Positions 18,476 through 29,072 are shown, numbered from the stretch's first letter. The stretch: DNA of 64,000 nt from Chrysogorgia sp. JL179-B06 (GCA_035772405.1 JAYKKM010000120.1:635001-699000), one strand, 5' to 3'. Translations and numbers: made by a program. Notes: generated from the sequence alone by a model not told the origin.

Positions 18476-19579
18476 ATGGAACTTGGTGTGGAAACAGAGC
18501 AAGGGTTGCGAGACATTTATTATAATCCTAAGACAGGGTACAGTGGTGTAGAGAGGTTGTATCAAAGTGCGTTGGGAGACGGATTGAAAGTAACTAGAAA
18601 AACAGTGAAAGAATGGTTGACAGCGCAGGACACTTACACTAGGTACAAACCTATTGTGAGAAGACATAAGTTCCGTGCGACTTTTGTTGGATTTCTTGGT
18701 GAAGAGCTTCAAATGGATCTAGTGGACATGAGTAAGTATTCAAAACAGAATGGCGGTTATTATTGGATATTGACAGGCATTGAAATATTGAGTAGATACG
18801 CTTTTGGAATTGCAGTTTATAGAAAAGACACTAAGAACATGACTAAGGCTGTTGGAAAATTGTTGGTTGACTTTAAAGATCGGTTTGGGACCACACCTAA
18901 GTTAGCGCAATTCGATGATGGACTTGAGTTCTACAATGTTGGTGTGAAAAGTTTGTTGAAAAAACATGGTGTTGAATATTTCAGCACTAAGAGCGACAAA
19001 AAGGCTGCTGTTGTCGAGCGTTTTAATAGAAGTCTGAAGAGCATTATGTGGAAGCACTTTTATACTCATGGGACGTACAAATGGATTGACGCTTTGGATC
19101 AGTTTGTAAGCAATTACAATAGCAATGTGAATCGAAGCATTATGATGAAGCCAAAGGATGTCAATAAGTCAAATGAAGCCGAAGTTTGGACCACTTTGTT
19201 TGGTCACCAATTTGCAGACAATCCGTTACCGAAGTTTAGAGTTGGTCAATCAGTGAGAATTAGTAAATACAAGAGCGTGTTCACAAAAGGTTATGAAGCC
19301 AACTTCACTGAGGAGCTGTTTAAAGTGGTAAAGGTTATTCGTGGTGATCCTAATGTGTACGAAATTGAGGACCACACCGGTGAACAGATTATTGGTAAAT
19401 TTTACGAACAGGAGTTATCGCTGGTCAATAGGAAACATGGTGACGACGTGTACAGAGTTGAAAAGGTGTTGAAAAGAAAGAAAGTCAGAGGGAAGAAGAT
19501 GGCGCTAGTCAAATGGTTAGGTTATGAGAGCAAACATAATTCGTGGATACCAGAAAGCGATATTCAAAATGTGAGCTAA
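18476..19579 (+). CDS. INT: Retroviral-type integrase with chromodomain
   Basis: 367 residues. The upstream frame uses a GTG and overlaps the previous stop, so the ATG at 18476 (GTTATATGG context) is preferred. An N-terminal helical region ends near VKEWL and TYTRYKP. The DDE core has its first Asp in LQMDLVDM (about 80), its second in QFDDGLEF (about 144) and its Glu in AAVVERFN (about 178). A C-terminal chromodomain begins DVYRVEKVL and ends NSWIPESDI (about 322-366). Tyr, Trp and Tyr stand where the methyl-lysine cage is expected. The enzyme joins element ends to the target and makes the 6-bp duplication. The chromodomain may steer insertion to methylated histone marks. Confidence 0.95.
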   Translation: MELGVETEQGLRDIYYNPKTGYSGVERLYQSALGDGLKVTRKTVKEWLTAQDTYTRYKPIVRRHKFRATFVGFLGEELQMDLVDMSKYSKQNGGYYWILTGIEILSRYAFGIAVYRKDTKNMTKAVGKLLVDFKDRFGTTPKLAQFDDGLEFYNVGVKSLLKKHGVEYFSTKSDKKAAVVERFNRSLKSIMWKHFYTHGTYKWIDALDQFVSNYNSNVNRSIMMKPKDVNKSNEAEVWTTLFGHQFADNPLPKFRVGQSVRISKYKSVFTKGYEANFTEELFKVVKVIRGDPNVYEIEDHTGEQIIGKFYEQELSLVNRKHGDDVYRVEKVLKRKKVRGKKMALVKWLGYESKHNSWIPESDIQNVS

Positions 19580-19585
19580 TGTAAT

Positions 19586-21022
19586 ATGGCTGAAGGTGGG
19601 GAAGGTTTTGACGAGATTGAGATGGAGGACTTCAATAGACTTGATAGGTACACCGATGATCAAATAAACGACGAACTCGAAAAACTCTCTCTAGATTATC
19701 ATTTAATTGACGATGAGTACGCTGATGACGACGACATGTCAGACATCGTGCGTATCAAGTATGACAAATTGTATGAGAGAGTGAATAAATTGCAGTATGA
19801 ACAGGATAGAAGAGGGGTTCAAGAAAAAGAGACACCGTTCACCGACGCCGACGATGGTAAAACGGTGACAATAAGGGGGACCAACACAGAAGTCCCAGCG
19901 GTAGAGTTTGTTGAACAGGAGTCGTACGGCGACGTTAATGACACAAGCTACAGTATAGCTCTTGAAGAGAAGTCGGACGATCTTTATAGAAGATTGGATG
20001 AGTTAAACGTGTTCAACAAAGAGGCAACAAAAAATCAAGTAAAAAGAGTCAAGCTAATAGATAAGAAAATACGTAAGTTGTACAAAAAAAAAAGACTTGG
20101 TCGTGACGACGCGTCAAGGAAAATAGCCAACAGATCATATGTGACAGACTCAGGGTCTATTCTTTTCAAACCGATAAACAAAGATGGTAAATATGGAAAA
20201 CCCAAACGAATTCTAATACCTGGGAAAAAAGGCTTGATCTACAGTAAAGACGCGAGTAGTAAAAACGCGATTGAGCAGTTCAAACAGTTAGTTGGTCAAA
20301 TCCCTGAGAACACAGAAACAACAGTTGTCACAACAGAAGCGATCCCAGATGACTTCCCAGTAGTTGAGACAAAAGTGGGCTATGACGACATACCTGGGCT
20401 AACACCAGACGAAAACCGCGAGCTGAATGGTGTGCTCAACCCAAGCGATGGTGTGGTGCGCGAATCAAGAATAGGCGCTAATGGTGCGTTGCGAGCACAA
20501 GCAAACCATTTTCAAGAAGTGATAGACAAAGCTAATGAAAGAATAGTAGAGCTTGAGGGAAAAGACCTCACAACTGCAGAGAACGAAGAGTACATTGATC
20601 TACACGAAAGAATGATCGGACTTAGAAAGGCTAGAGACAGAACCCTAGGACAGCGACAAATAGAAGAGGTTAGAGAGCAACAAGAAGTCGACATTGACAG
20701 GTTTCAGAAATTTAAGGAATGGGCTAAAGAAAATATGGTTGGGTTGAGCGCTGTGGCAATTTCAGTGGCTGGAATTATAACGACTATTATTATCGCTGGT
20801 AGATCTGCTGTTATGAAAGGCGTTATGGCTACAAAGTCGTTCGCACAGGCTGTTAAGAACGCGATAACGAAGATGGGTCCATGGGCTGTTGGGTTGGCTA
20901 ATCTAGTTTACAACGCGTTGACGTTGGGTGCGAAGGGTCTCGCATGGTTGGCTCAAAATCTATGGGTACTCGCGGTGGTACTTGCGTGGTTTGTGTATGA
21001 TTATTACAAGCTAAAACGGTAG
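19586..21022 (+). CDS. Large acidic membrane-anchored virion protein
   Basis: 478 residues. The first 100 are very acidic with coiled-coil character. A lysine-rich patch follows (about 150-220) and a second coiled region (about 310-375). The C-terminal 98 residues hold a membrane helix (about 384-405), an amphipathic stretch and a second hydrophobic helix (about 455-473). Polintons of cnidarians commonly carry a protein ending in this hydrophobic pattern next to the capsid gene. It may link the genome or capsid to a membrane. No enzyme motif seen. Confidence 0.65.
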   Translation: MAEGGEGFDEIEMEDFNRLDRYTDDQINDELEKLSLDYHLIDDEYADDDDMSDIVRIKYDKLYERVNKLQYEQDRRGVQEKETPFTDADDGKTVTIRGTNTEVPAVEFVEQESYGDVNDTSYSIALEEKSDDLYRRLDELNVFNKEATKNQVKRVKLIDKKIRKLYKKKRLGRDDASRKIANRSYVTDSGSILFKPINKDGKYGKPKRILIPGKKGLIYSKDASSKNAIEQFKQLVGQIPENTETTVVTTEAIPDDFPVVETKVGYDDIPGLTPDENRELNGVLNPSDGVVRESRIGANGALRAQANHFQEVIDKANERIVELEGKDLTTAENEEYIDLHERMIGLRKARDRTLGQRQIEEVREQQEVDIDRFQKFKEWAKENMVGLSAVAISVAGIITTIIIAGRSAVMKGVMATKSFAQAVKNAITKMGPWAVGLANLVYNALTLGAKGLAWLAQNLWVLAVVLAWFVYDYYKLKR

Positions 21023-21044
21023 TAACAAAACATATGCAAAGTAT

Positions 21045-22283
21045 ATGAACGTCACGTCAGCAGAGTTGAGCCCCGGTTTTAGACGAGCAACCATGGGTGT
21101 CATAAAAGGGGTGAGAACGCAACACGTAATCACGTTGAACCCTAATAAAGTCAACCCTGGTGAGGAACTTTACATTGACATACCAAAGCTCAAGGTTAGC
21201 AGCTGTTTGGTGCCTGGATCGTTGGGTCTAGTGTTCGACTTTAAGAATGCGAACGCCAAAAGCTGGTTCTTGAATAATGTTAGTAAGTTGTTGGTTGAGA
21301 AACTTGTTGTGAGACTAGCTGGAGAAGCTGTGTACGACAACAGTGGGGAAAATTACACTAGTGTTTATCGTGACCTTTGGGAAAGTGTTACTGCGCGAGA
21401 CCAAATGATTGACTATGGTATTGGTGGTGAGAACTTGAGAAAGTTAATTTCTAAGGACGACAGTGGTGCGACAAGTGGGAACGTTGCTAAAGTTAGTGAC
21501 GCGTTGATGTTTGGTGTGATTGGGACGAAGCAGCGGATTAAGCTCGGTAAGATTATGAACGACCACGGGTTGTACGCTCCTTTTAGCATGAACAACAACT
21601 TGCAGTATGTGATCACACTTCCGAAGGCCACAGACATCATGGTGGCGCAATCCGGTAGCGCTGTGGGTGGATACACTCTGGAGAACCTCGAGCTCGAGTA
21701 CGAAACGATCGATAATCAGGAGCTTGCTGATGAAATAACGTCAGGCTATGCAAGTGGTCGTAGTTTGTCATACGAACACGTTACATTGATGAAAACCACT
21801 GAATGGGATAAGGGCACAACCATTGTGAATGAAAATGTCAATCTGCCAAGAAAAAGCATGAAGGCGATTGTGTTGCTATTCACGAATAAGGTGCGAACAG
21901 ACAGTGAGGAGTTTCTTTACCCAAATATTGAGAGCGTTAGAGTCACAATCGAAGGCGTGCCAAATAGTGTTCACTCACAAGGCATCCCAAAGTCGAAGTT
22001 CTACGCAGAAGCGAAACGATTGTTTGGGTTGGGTGAAGAACACGCTCAGTTCATGACCATACAGAAATTCTATAAAAATAGTTTTGCGTTGGTCATTGAC
22101 TTGAGGAGCGTTCAAGATAATTACAACGTCGCCACTGGCAAGAAAATCGTAAACACACAATCCGGCGTGCTTCTTGAAATCACTAAGAAAGCGACGACTG
22201 CGAATGTTATGTGTAGGGTGTTTGTGATGAGTGATGGGCTGGTCAACTTCATGAACAATGGGTTGCAATCAATCCAGTATTAA
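21045..22283 (+). CDS. MCP: Double-jelly-roll major capsid protein
   Basis: 412 residues, all beta-rich, with the recurrent Polinton hexon blocks. These are LVPGSLGLVFDF near 56, WFLNNVSKLLVEKLVVRL near 75, the ENLELEYETIDNQ segment near 215, an RKSMKAIVLLF block near 275, and NSFALVIDLRS near 345. The family forms trimers that build an icosahedral capsid like that of adenovirus and PRD1. The gene is intact. It is followed 15 nt later by the packaging ATPase, the usual pairing. Start context is CAAAGTATATGAACG. Confidence 0.93.
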   Translation: MNVTSAELSPGFRRATMGVIKGVRTQHVITLNPNKVNPGEELYIDIPKLKVSSCLVPGSLGLVFDFKNANAKSWFLNNVSKLLVEKLVVRLAGEAVYDNSGENYTSVYRDLWESVTARDQMIDYGIGGENLRKLISKDDSGATSGNVAKVSDALMFGVIGTKQRIKLGKIMNDHGLYAPFSMNNNLQYVITLPKATDIMVAQSGSAVGGYTLENLELEYETIDNQELADEITSGYASGRSLSYEHVTLMKTTEWDKGTTIVNENVNLPRKSMKAIVLLFTNKVRTDSEEFLYPNIESVRVTIEGVPNSVHSQGIPKSKFYAEAKRLFGLGEEHAQFMTIQKFYKNSFALVIDLRSVQDNYNVATGKKIVNTQSGVLLEITKKATTANVMCRVFVMSDGLVNFMNNGLQSIQY

Positions 22284-22298
22284 ATCAAACGTGAGTTA

Positions 22299-22898
22299 AT
22301 GGAGACTCCGTTTAATATGTTAATTGTTGGTATGACAGCTTGTGGTAAGACGCATTATTTGCTGGAAACATTGGAATCTGAGTATCGTGGTAAATTTGAC
22401 TACATTGTGTTGATTTGCCCTACTTTCGAGTGGAACAAAGCGTATCAAGATTGGAAATATGTACGTGACCCTGACGTGTTAGCGATAGACTGCGCACAGG
22501 ACAATGTCGACGCTGTTCTCAAGTGTGTGACTAACGTTTTTAAAGGTACTAACACTCTGATTGTGTTGGATGACTGTGCAAGTTCTCAAGATGTCAAGAA
22601 TAGGACTAGTCAGTTGGTCAACTTAGCTTTTAGTGCGCGACATTTTATGTTGAGCGTTATTGTCATCACACAACAACTGACGTCGATCGCAAAACCGTAT
22701 AGAGAAAACATTAGTAAGCTCATTTGCTTTTACTGTCCGAGCAGAAGTGATATGAAGGTTGTTATTGACGACTATCTCGGAAACATTAGCAAAGAGGAAG
22801 CGTCGGCGATTGTGACCGCATTAAAAAATAATAAGTATGCTAGACTTGAAATCTCACTGCGTTATCCATACAGTCACGAAGTTGTTATTCCGCAATAA
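22299..22898 (+). CDS. ATP: Genome packaging ATPase, FtsK/HerA (A32-like)
   Basis: 199 residues. Walker A is GMTACGKT (residues 11-18) and Walker B is LIVLDDCA (about 87-94). A VIVITQQL segment (about 124) fits the sensor region and is followed by an FYCPSRSDM block. The family drives double-stranded DNA into preformed capsids. Length and motif spacing are normal for Polinton ATPases, and it sits directly after the major capsid gene. The frame is intact. Confidence 0.93.
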   Translation: METPFNMLIVGMTACGKTHYLLETLESEYRGKFDYIVLICPTFEWNKAYQDWKYVRDPDVLAIDCAQDNVDAVLKCVTNVFKGTNTLIVLDDCASSQDVKNRTSQLVNLAFSARHFMLSVIVITQQLTSIAKPYRENISKLICFYCPSRSDMKVVIDDYLGNISKEEASAIVTALKNNKYARLEISLRYPYSHEVVIPQ

Positions 22899-22901
22899 AA
22901 T

Positions 22902-23414
22902 ATGGGTATAAGTAATAGCGTGATGGTAAAACGCAAAAGTGAAGAAAATCCCACGATTGAGGAACTAGTTGAGGAGACTGACGACACCTCAACTGTGGAA
23001 GACAACGTTGACGTTAGGAGATCCGAACTTATTAGACTGTCCGGTGACGGTGTGGTAAGTCAGTCCGAAGCGTACATTAAAAAAGCGTCCGCGAAAGTTA
23101 TTGATAAGATATGGCGCCAACACGAGTTGAAGAGAATGGAGATCGCAAACGCTTTTCTCACCGACTTGCTAATCAGCAAATTCGCCAGCTTACTAGATGG
23201 GTTGAACGCTATCGAGAACCCTGAGGAACTAAACGACGAACTACAAAAAGATCCGTTACTAAAGAAAGACGTTGAGAGTATTGTCGCGATTGTGACACCA
23301 TACGTACCTTTCTTGGGCTTGTTGTCGGGAGGAATTATAACATCGAAACATGTGTACGATCATCATTTTAGGAGCGAGGTGGTAGACACTGAGAGTAGTG
23401 AACAAACAGACTAA
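22902..23414 (+). CDS. Terminal myristoylated Polinton protein
   Basis: 170 residues beginning MGISNS, an N-myristoylation consensus. An acidic stretch (about 18-38) is followed by helices including ANAFLTDLLISKFASLL (about 83-99), and a short hydrophobic segment VPFLGLLSGGIITSK lies at about 133-147. Similar proteins occur at this position in other cnidarian Polintons, with unknown function. The last nine residues lie in the inverted repeat and match the end of the polymerase. The hairpin plus T-run lies about 85 bp downstream. Confidence 0.75.
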   Translation: MGISNSVMVKRKSEENPTIEELVEETDDTSTVEDNVDVRRSELIRLSGDGVVSQSEAYIKKASAKVIDKIWRQHELKRMEIANAFLTDLLISKFASLLDGLNAIENPEELNDELQKDPLLKKDVESIVAIVTPYVPFLGLLSGGIITSKHVYDHHFRSEVVDTESSEQTD

Positions 23415-23900
23415 TTCGTAGAGTAGTTGGCTATTTGTTAGTCAATGTTGTTAGCCAATCAAAAGAGCACCATTTTGCTATCCATTTGGATAAACATCAC
23501 CACTAGACTTGAAAATCTAGTGGTTTTTTTTCGCGCGTGAGTTGAGACAGCAGTAGTTTGTTGAAAAAAAAATGTGAAAACGTTGAAACGACTTTCTCTA
23601 TTTTTTAAATATGTGAAAATGTTGAAACGACACTCTCTTTTTTAAATATGTGAAAAATGTGAAACGACACATTCTATTTTTTAAAAAACATGCAAAAATA
23701 TTGAAATGTCACATTATTAGCATATAAATCGAGTTTATGGTCTTATTTGATGTATGTTGTAAATTTAGAATTACCGAAATGACATCGAACTTTTGGGGGT
23801 TCGGGATTTGGTGAAAATTTGGTAATGTTTTGGTGATTATATTCGCGTTCAACATTGAATATGTAAAAATTGAGCTCGTACCCCCACTCTCTATACTACT
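23387..23900. repeat. Polinton right terminal inverted repeat
   Basis: Reverse complement of 6040-6554. It ends CT at 23899-23900, next to TCTCTC. It includes the last codons and stop of the terminal gene. Confidence 0.95.
23500..23531 (+). terminator. Hairpin with eight-T run after the structural block
   Basis: The 8-bp stem CCACTAGA/TCTAGTGG is followed directly by TTTTTTTT. It is the mirror copy of the hairpin in the left repeat, so both outward-reading blocks end in the same signal. Confidence 0.5.
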
Positions 23901-24604
23901 TCTCTCTCTACTCTCTCTCTCTACTCTCTCTCTACTCTCTCTCTACTCTCTCTCTACTCTCTCTCTACTCTCTCTCTACTCTCTCTCTACTCTCTCTCTA
24001 CTCTCTCTCTACTCTCTCTCTACTCTCTCTCTACTCTCTCTACTCTCTCTCTACTCTCTCTCTACTCTCTCTCTACTCTCTCTCTACTCTCTCTCTACTC
24101 TCTCTCTACTCTCTCTCTACTCTCTCTCTACTCTCTCTCTGCTCTCTCTCTGCTCTCTCTCTGCTCTCTCTGCTCTCTCTGCTCTCTCTGCTCTCTCTGC
24201 TCTCTCTCTGCTCTCTCTCTACTCTCTCTCTACTCTCTCTCTACTCTCTCTCTACTCTCTCTCTACTCTCTCTCTACTCTCTCTCTACTCTCTCTCTACT
24301 CTCTCTCTACTCTCTCTCTACTCTCTCTCTACTCTCTCTCTACTCTCTCTCTACTCTCTCTCTACTCTCTCTCTACTCTCTCTCTACTCTCTCTCTACTC
24401 TCTCTCTACTCTCTCTCTACTCTCTCTCTACTCTCTCTCTACTCTCTACTCTCTCTCTACTCTCTCTCTACTCTCTCTCTACTCTCTCTACTCTCTCTCT
24501 ACTCTCTCTCTACTCTCTCTCTACTCTCTCTCTACTCTCTCTCTACTCTCTATACTCTCTATACTCTCTATACTCTCTCTACTCTCTCTACTCTCTCTAC
24601 TCTC
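23901..24604. repeat. (TACTCTCTCTC)n array, middle part
   Basis: 704 bp of mainly 11-bp units, with a short GCTCTCTC variant patch at about 24140-24218 and TATACTCTC units near the right end. It continues the array left of the Polinton. The open frame here runs into the LINE frame only by chance. Confidence 0.9.
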
Positions 24605-24609
24605 GCAAC

Positions 24610-26041
24610 ATGGCGGATGATGGAAGTGCTCTCGTCAGTCTCGAGTATTATGTTAAATTTCTTCGACATTCTGATGGAGTAAAGCCTAAATTTAAATGGT
24701 TGGGCGATAAAGAAGAACTCGGTAAATTAATTTATCTAGTCTTCGATAATCCATCATCAAATGATGATACTCCTGATAATGTTATGATATGGTCTGAAGA
24801 TCTATCACATAACATGGTGTCTTGTAAAGCATTTGGCCTATCATTTAAGCTTTATACAACAACTAAGACACTATGGATACAGGGAAAAGAAGAAAGACAA
24901 GCGAAAGAGAAGGTTTTTAATCTCATAAAACGCTTTGAGGCATGTGATTTGACTAGAGATGCCCAAGAGATGAACAACAACAATTTCAATATGGCCGACA
25001 ACGAAACCGAAAGTGAAAGTGATGAAGATCAAGACGACTCAGGAGAGGTAAACTTTGAGCCGTCAATTGTCGACATCACTGAACCAGAGCAGGGAAGTCC
25101 ATCTGTTGATCTAGTTGAAGAAATTTCATCTCTGAGGCGAGATTATAACGAACTAAAGCATAATGTCGATTATTTATTGTCGAAGCCGAAGGAGATTCTC
25201 AACCAAGTGCAAGGGGAAGAGATCACATTCTTAAGAAAGCAATTGGCCGAAATAGAGCTTAATAATAACAGTTTTGGTTATTAAAAATGCGCAATTGGAG
25301 AATGAAAAGGCCAGTTTACTGACCACAATAAGACTGCTACGGGAAGACAAACCATTGTCTGCTCCCATTAATACCAAAGGCAAAGTTGCTGACACCAAAC
25401 ATGGCGGCGATGGGGAATTTACACAAGTTGACGGGAAAAGGCGGAGAAATAAAAGAAGAAGTAATAAGGTAAACGTAACTCCCCAAGATAAACCATCTAA
25501 TGAGAAGCCAGATGAAAATACTCTTAAAAAGCGAACAGCAAGTGCGCTCATCATAGGAGATTCAATCGTCAAAAGATTGACCAGCTTCCAGTTGAGCAAA
25601 TCAACGAAATCTAAGGTGGTTGTTCGTTCTTTTCCTGGGGCACGTATACGTGATATGTATCACTATATTCAGCCTGCTATAGATGATATCCCTAAACCTG
25701 TAAATGTTATTTTACATGTTGGGACAAACGATTTAAAAGGCAAACCACCACAAGCTGTGGCTGATGAGATAATTGATTTAGCTCGTTTTATTGAAAATAA
25801 ATATGATGCTATGGTGAACTTATCAGACTTAACTATAAGACTTGATTCAGATGACCTTTCTAAAAAGGTCACTGATGTAAATAAGATAACTAAGAGATTC
25901 TGCACACAAGCTGAAAGACTTACTATAACTCATAGTAATATAGATGAATCTTCTTTAAATGATCAAAAATTGCATCTGAACAGTAAGGGAGTTGCAATAC
26001 TTGCTAGCAATTTTACCAATTTTGTTGGTAAAAATCATTGA
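24610..26041 (+). pseudogene. LINE ORF1 with SGNH-esterase-like domain, frameshifted
   Basis: The first frame (24610-25284, 224 codons) has an acidic linker and a coiled-coil end. The second (25274-26041) continues the coiled coil, then a lysine-rich region and an SGNH hydrolase-like domain: ALIIGDSIVKRL (block I Ser), HVGTNDL (block III), and LNDQKLHLNSKG with the closing His. The frame slips by one in the 11-nt overlap. Such esterase-type ORF1 proteins bind nucleic acid or membranes in CR1/L2-group elements. The stop TGA at 26039-26041 is in frame with the endonuclease region that follows. Confidence 0.8.
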
Positions 26042-28955
26042 TGGTATTCTATTCGGGAATGTACAGCAGATATTAACAGTACCACAACCACATCCGTTAA
26101 TTTTATTTCTCCTGAACCTAAGGAACCTAAATTTCCTAAAGGTTTCAAGTTTGGTCAATTAAATATAAATGGTTTATTTACCCATATTGATCAGCTAAGG
26201 ATTTTGATGATTGAATATGAGTTTGATGTATTAGCCATCAATGAAAGTAAGCTTGACCAAACTACTGATAGTTGTCTAGTTAATATTGACGGTTATACTC
26301 TAGAAAGAGTAGATCGTACTAGTAATGGTGGGGGTGGAGTTGCATTGTATATCAAAGATAGCATTAATTATAAAGTACGTTCTGATATAGTCCCATTTAA
26401 TTTAGAAATGATAGCCATTGAGATTTCCAAACTAAAAGTTAAACCATTTATAATTTCTACATGGTACAGACCACCACATTCCTTAGCGGTGGTCCTTAAG
26501 GAGTTTGAAGAATTTTTAAAAGCTGTTGATGCAGAGGGTAAAGAACCATTAGTTGTGGGTGACATTAATTGTGATCTAGCGAATACTTCCATTGATCCTT
26601 TACGTTCCACAGTGATGTTTCTTTATGACACATATCAATTCCGACAGCTTATTACTGAGTATACAAGGGTTACTGATCGATCGAAGACCCTGATTGACCA
26701 CTTGCTTACAAATGAGCCACAAAATTTAGTTGCCTCTGGGGTCATTCAAATTAGCATAAGTGATCATTATTTAATTTATGGTGTGAGAAAATTTCACACT
26801 AGTAAAAGTAATCCAAAATTTATAGAAAGTCGTAACATGAAGCATTTTGACCCACAATTATTTATCCATGACCTTAAACAAGCTCATTGGGATTTGTTAG
26901 AGATAAGTGATTATCCAAATGATATGGTTTGTACATGGGAGAGCCTGTTCTTGGAGGTGCTTGATATTCATGCACCACTAAGAAAAAGGAGGGTTAAAAA
27001 TAAACCTGCCAATTGGCTGACCCCTACTATAAGACAATTAATGCACCAAAGAGATCACTTCAAAAAACAAGCTGTAAGAAATGGTTCTAAAGCAACTTAT
27101 GAAACTTATAAAGCAACACGAAATAAAGTAAATATAGCAAGCCAAAGTAGACTATGTTACAGGTGAAGTTGATAATGACAGAGGGGACAGCTCTCGTACC
27201 TGGAAAGCAATTAATATGCTACTAGGACGTAAGTCAAAAGTTTCTGGCATTACTGAATTGAAGGTGGATGAATCAACTATTACCAATCCTCTTTTGATTT
27301 CTGAAACTTTTAATGAACATTTTTCAACAATTGGTACAAAGATTGGTTCAAATGTTCAGACTACTTTGGTTCTTCCAGAGTCTTTTGTCAAACCTAGCAA
27401 ATCTACATTTGTGTTTACACCAATCTCTGTCTCATCTATTCAACGGCTGCTGTCCACTCTGTCTGTCGCTAAAACGTCAGGTTTGGACAAGATTTCAGCC
27501 ATGCTCTTGCGACATGCTGCACCTGTAATAAGCATACCATTGTGCTCCATTTTTAATAAGTCTATAATTTCTGGTATCTTTCCTGATAGCTGGAAAAATG
27601 CAAAAGTTTTTCCAGTTTATAAGGGAAATGCTAAAAATGATCCAAATAACTATCGACCAATTTCGGTTCTGCCTGTTGTGACTAAAGTATTTGAAAAACT
27701 TGTCTTCGACCAACTTTATTCATACTTTACTCAAAATGACATTTTGAGTAAGTTTCAATCAGGGTTTCGATCGGGTCACTCTACTGTAACAGCTCTATTA
27801 CAAGCAACTGAAAAATGGTTCAAAAATATTGATAATGGCTTTATTAATGGGGTAGTTCTTGTAGATCTGAGTAAAGCCTTTGACACTGTTGACCATGCAA
27901 TCCTTCTTAAAAAACTAGGTCTGTACGGAGTCAATGCAATTCCACTAAATTGGTTCTCCTCATACCTAGTCAATAGATCACAATGTTGCATGGTCAATGG
28001 TGTTGAGTCTGAATTAAAACCTCTGACAATAGGTGTGCCTCAGGGATCCACCTAAGGCCCACTTTTATTCTTAACATATATTAATGACCTCCCAAACTGT
28101 TTGGACTTCACTTCACCTGGTATGTATGCTGATGATACACAAATTACTGCTTCAGCAGAATCAGTAGATGAACTTGAAGATATTTTAAATTCGGTTGTTA
28201 AGAATTTACACACGTGGCTTTGTGCAAACAAACTCACTGCAAATACAACCAAAACTGAGTTCATTACTATAGCTTCTAGTTATAGACTAAAACAATTTAT
28301 AGCTGTCCCAAAGATAAGACTAGGGAACAACCCTATAAAACAAGTGACTAAGGCTAAATTACTAGGTGTAATAGTAGACGAAAAACTAAGCTGGGATGAC
28401 CATGTTCATGAAAAGGTCATTCCTAAAGTTTTAAGAGGCTTGCGAATGCTACGAGTACTAAGAGATTTATTATCTCTACCTCAACTTATCTCTGTGTACA
28501 ATGCTCTCGTAATTCCTCATTTTGATTACTGTAGTACGGTTTGGGGAAATTGTGGTACTGTTCTACGAAATAAGCTACAAAAATTACAAAATAGAGCTGC
28601 TCGTATTATAACCAGATCTGGATATGAAATTAGATCCACGCAAATATTGGCTGCATTAAACTGGTGCAATCTCGAAACTAGGAGAAAACAACAAAAGGGT
28701 ACCTTAATGTACAAAATTGTTAATGGTATGTCTCCCAGATATTTAAATGAAATGTTCGTTCCTTTAAATGAAGCGCATGGTCACAATTTAAGAAACTCAG
28801 AGGTAGATGTTAAAATTCCATTGCCTAAATCCGAGTATCTAAAACGTAGTTTCACGTATAGCGGTGCTGTTTTATGGAATGGACTACCATCGATGATTAA
28901 AACTGCTAACTCTGTAAATATTTTTAAAAATCTTATTCACTGTCATAAATTTTAA
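26042..28955 (+). pseudogene. LINE ORF2: endonuclease and reverse transcriptase, disrupted
   Basis: The open frame runs on directly after the ORF1 stop. The first ATG is at 26207. The APE-type endonuclease begins FGQLNINGL and shows AINESKLD, WYRPP, VVGDINCDL and ISDHYLIYG. The frame is lost near 27140. The reverse transcriptase (27216 onward) shows NNYRPISVLPV, LVDLSKAFDTVDH, GVPQGS, then a TAA at 28053, and MYADDTQI. The C-terminal region to 28955 ends with YSGAVLWNGLPS. One frameshift and one nonsense codon make it non-coding as a single protein. Confidence 0.88.
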
Positions 28956-29072
28956 TCTGTTAATATTGTATATAATTAGTCTCTATGTATATTTATTCCT
29001 TTTATTATGTAACTAACGGCTTTCATGAAAAACAATGTAATATTGATAGAATTACCGTTATTAAATAAAGTT

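Larger units (their letters stand above)
6040..23900. mobile_element. Polinton/Maverick virus-like DNA transposon
   Basis: A 17,861-bp element with inverted ends of about 515 bp that begin AG and end CT, as known Polintons do. TCTCTC on both sides (6034-6039 and 23901-23906) fits the family's 6-bp target duplication, though the repetitive target makes this ambiguous. It carries the family hallmarks: a protein-primed B-family polymerase, a retroviral-type integrase with chromodomain, a double-jelly-roll capsid protein and an FtsK/HerA-type packaging ATPase. Additional genes are a thymidine kinase and a BRO-N/VRR-NUC protein. Genes are packed with spacers of 0-30 bp in four blocks. The two inverted ends differ at very few positions, so insertion appears recent, although the polymerase frame is broken. 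Confidence 0.96.
24605..29072 (+). mobile_element. CR1/L2-type LINE, full-length but broken
   Basis: A non-LTR retrotransposon with an ORF1 of esterase type, an apurinic-type endonuclease and a reverse transcriptase. It starts just before the ATG at 24610 and ends near AATAAAGTT at 29070, lying between TACTCTC arrays. ORF1 has a frameshift (about 25274-25284). ORF2 has a frameshift near 27140 and a TAA inside the RT at 28053-28055. It is therefore inactive as it stands. The clade call rests on domain order and general RT character. Confidence 0.85.

Noticed and set aside
23830..24609. Long Leu/Ser/Tyr-rich open frame running into LINE ORF1
   Set aside because: It is the TACTCTCTCTC array read as codons; the LINE protein begins at the ATG at 24610.
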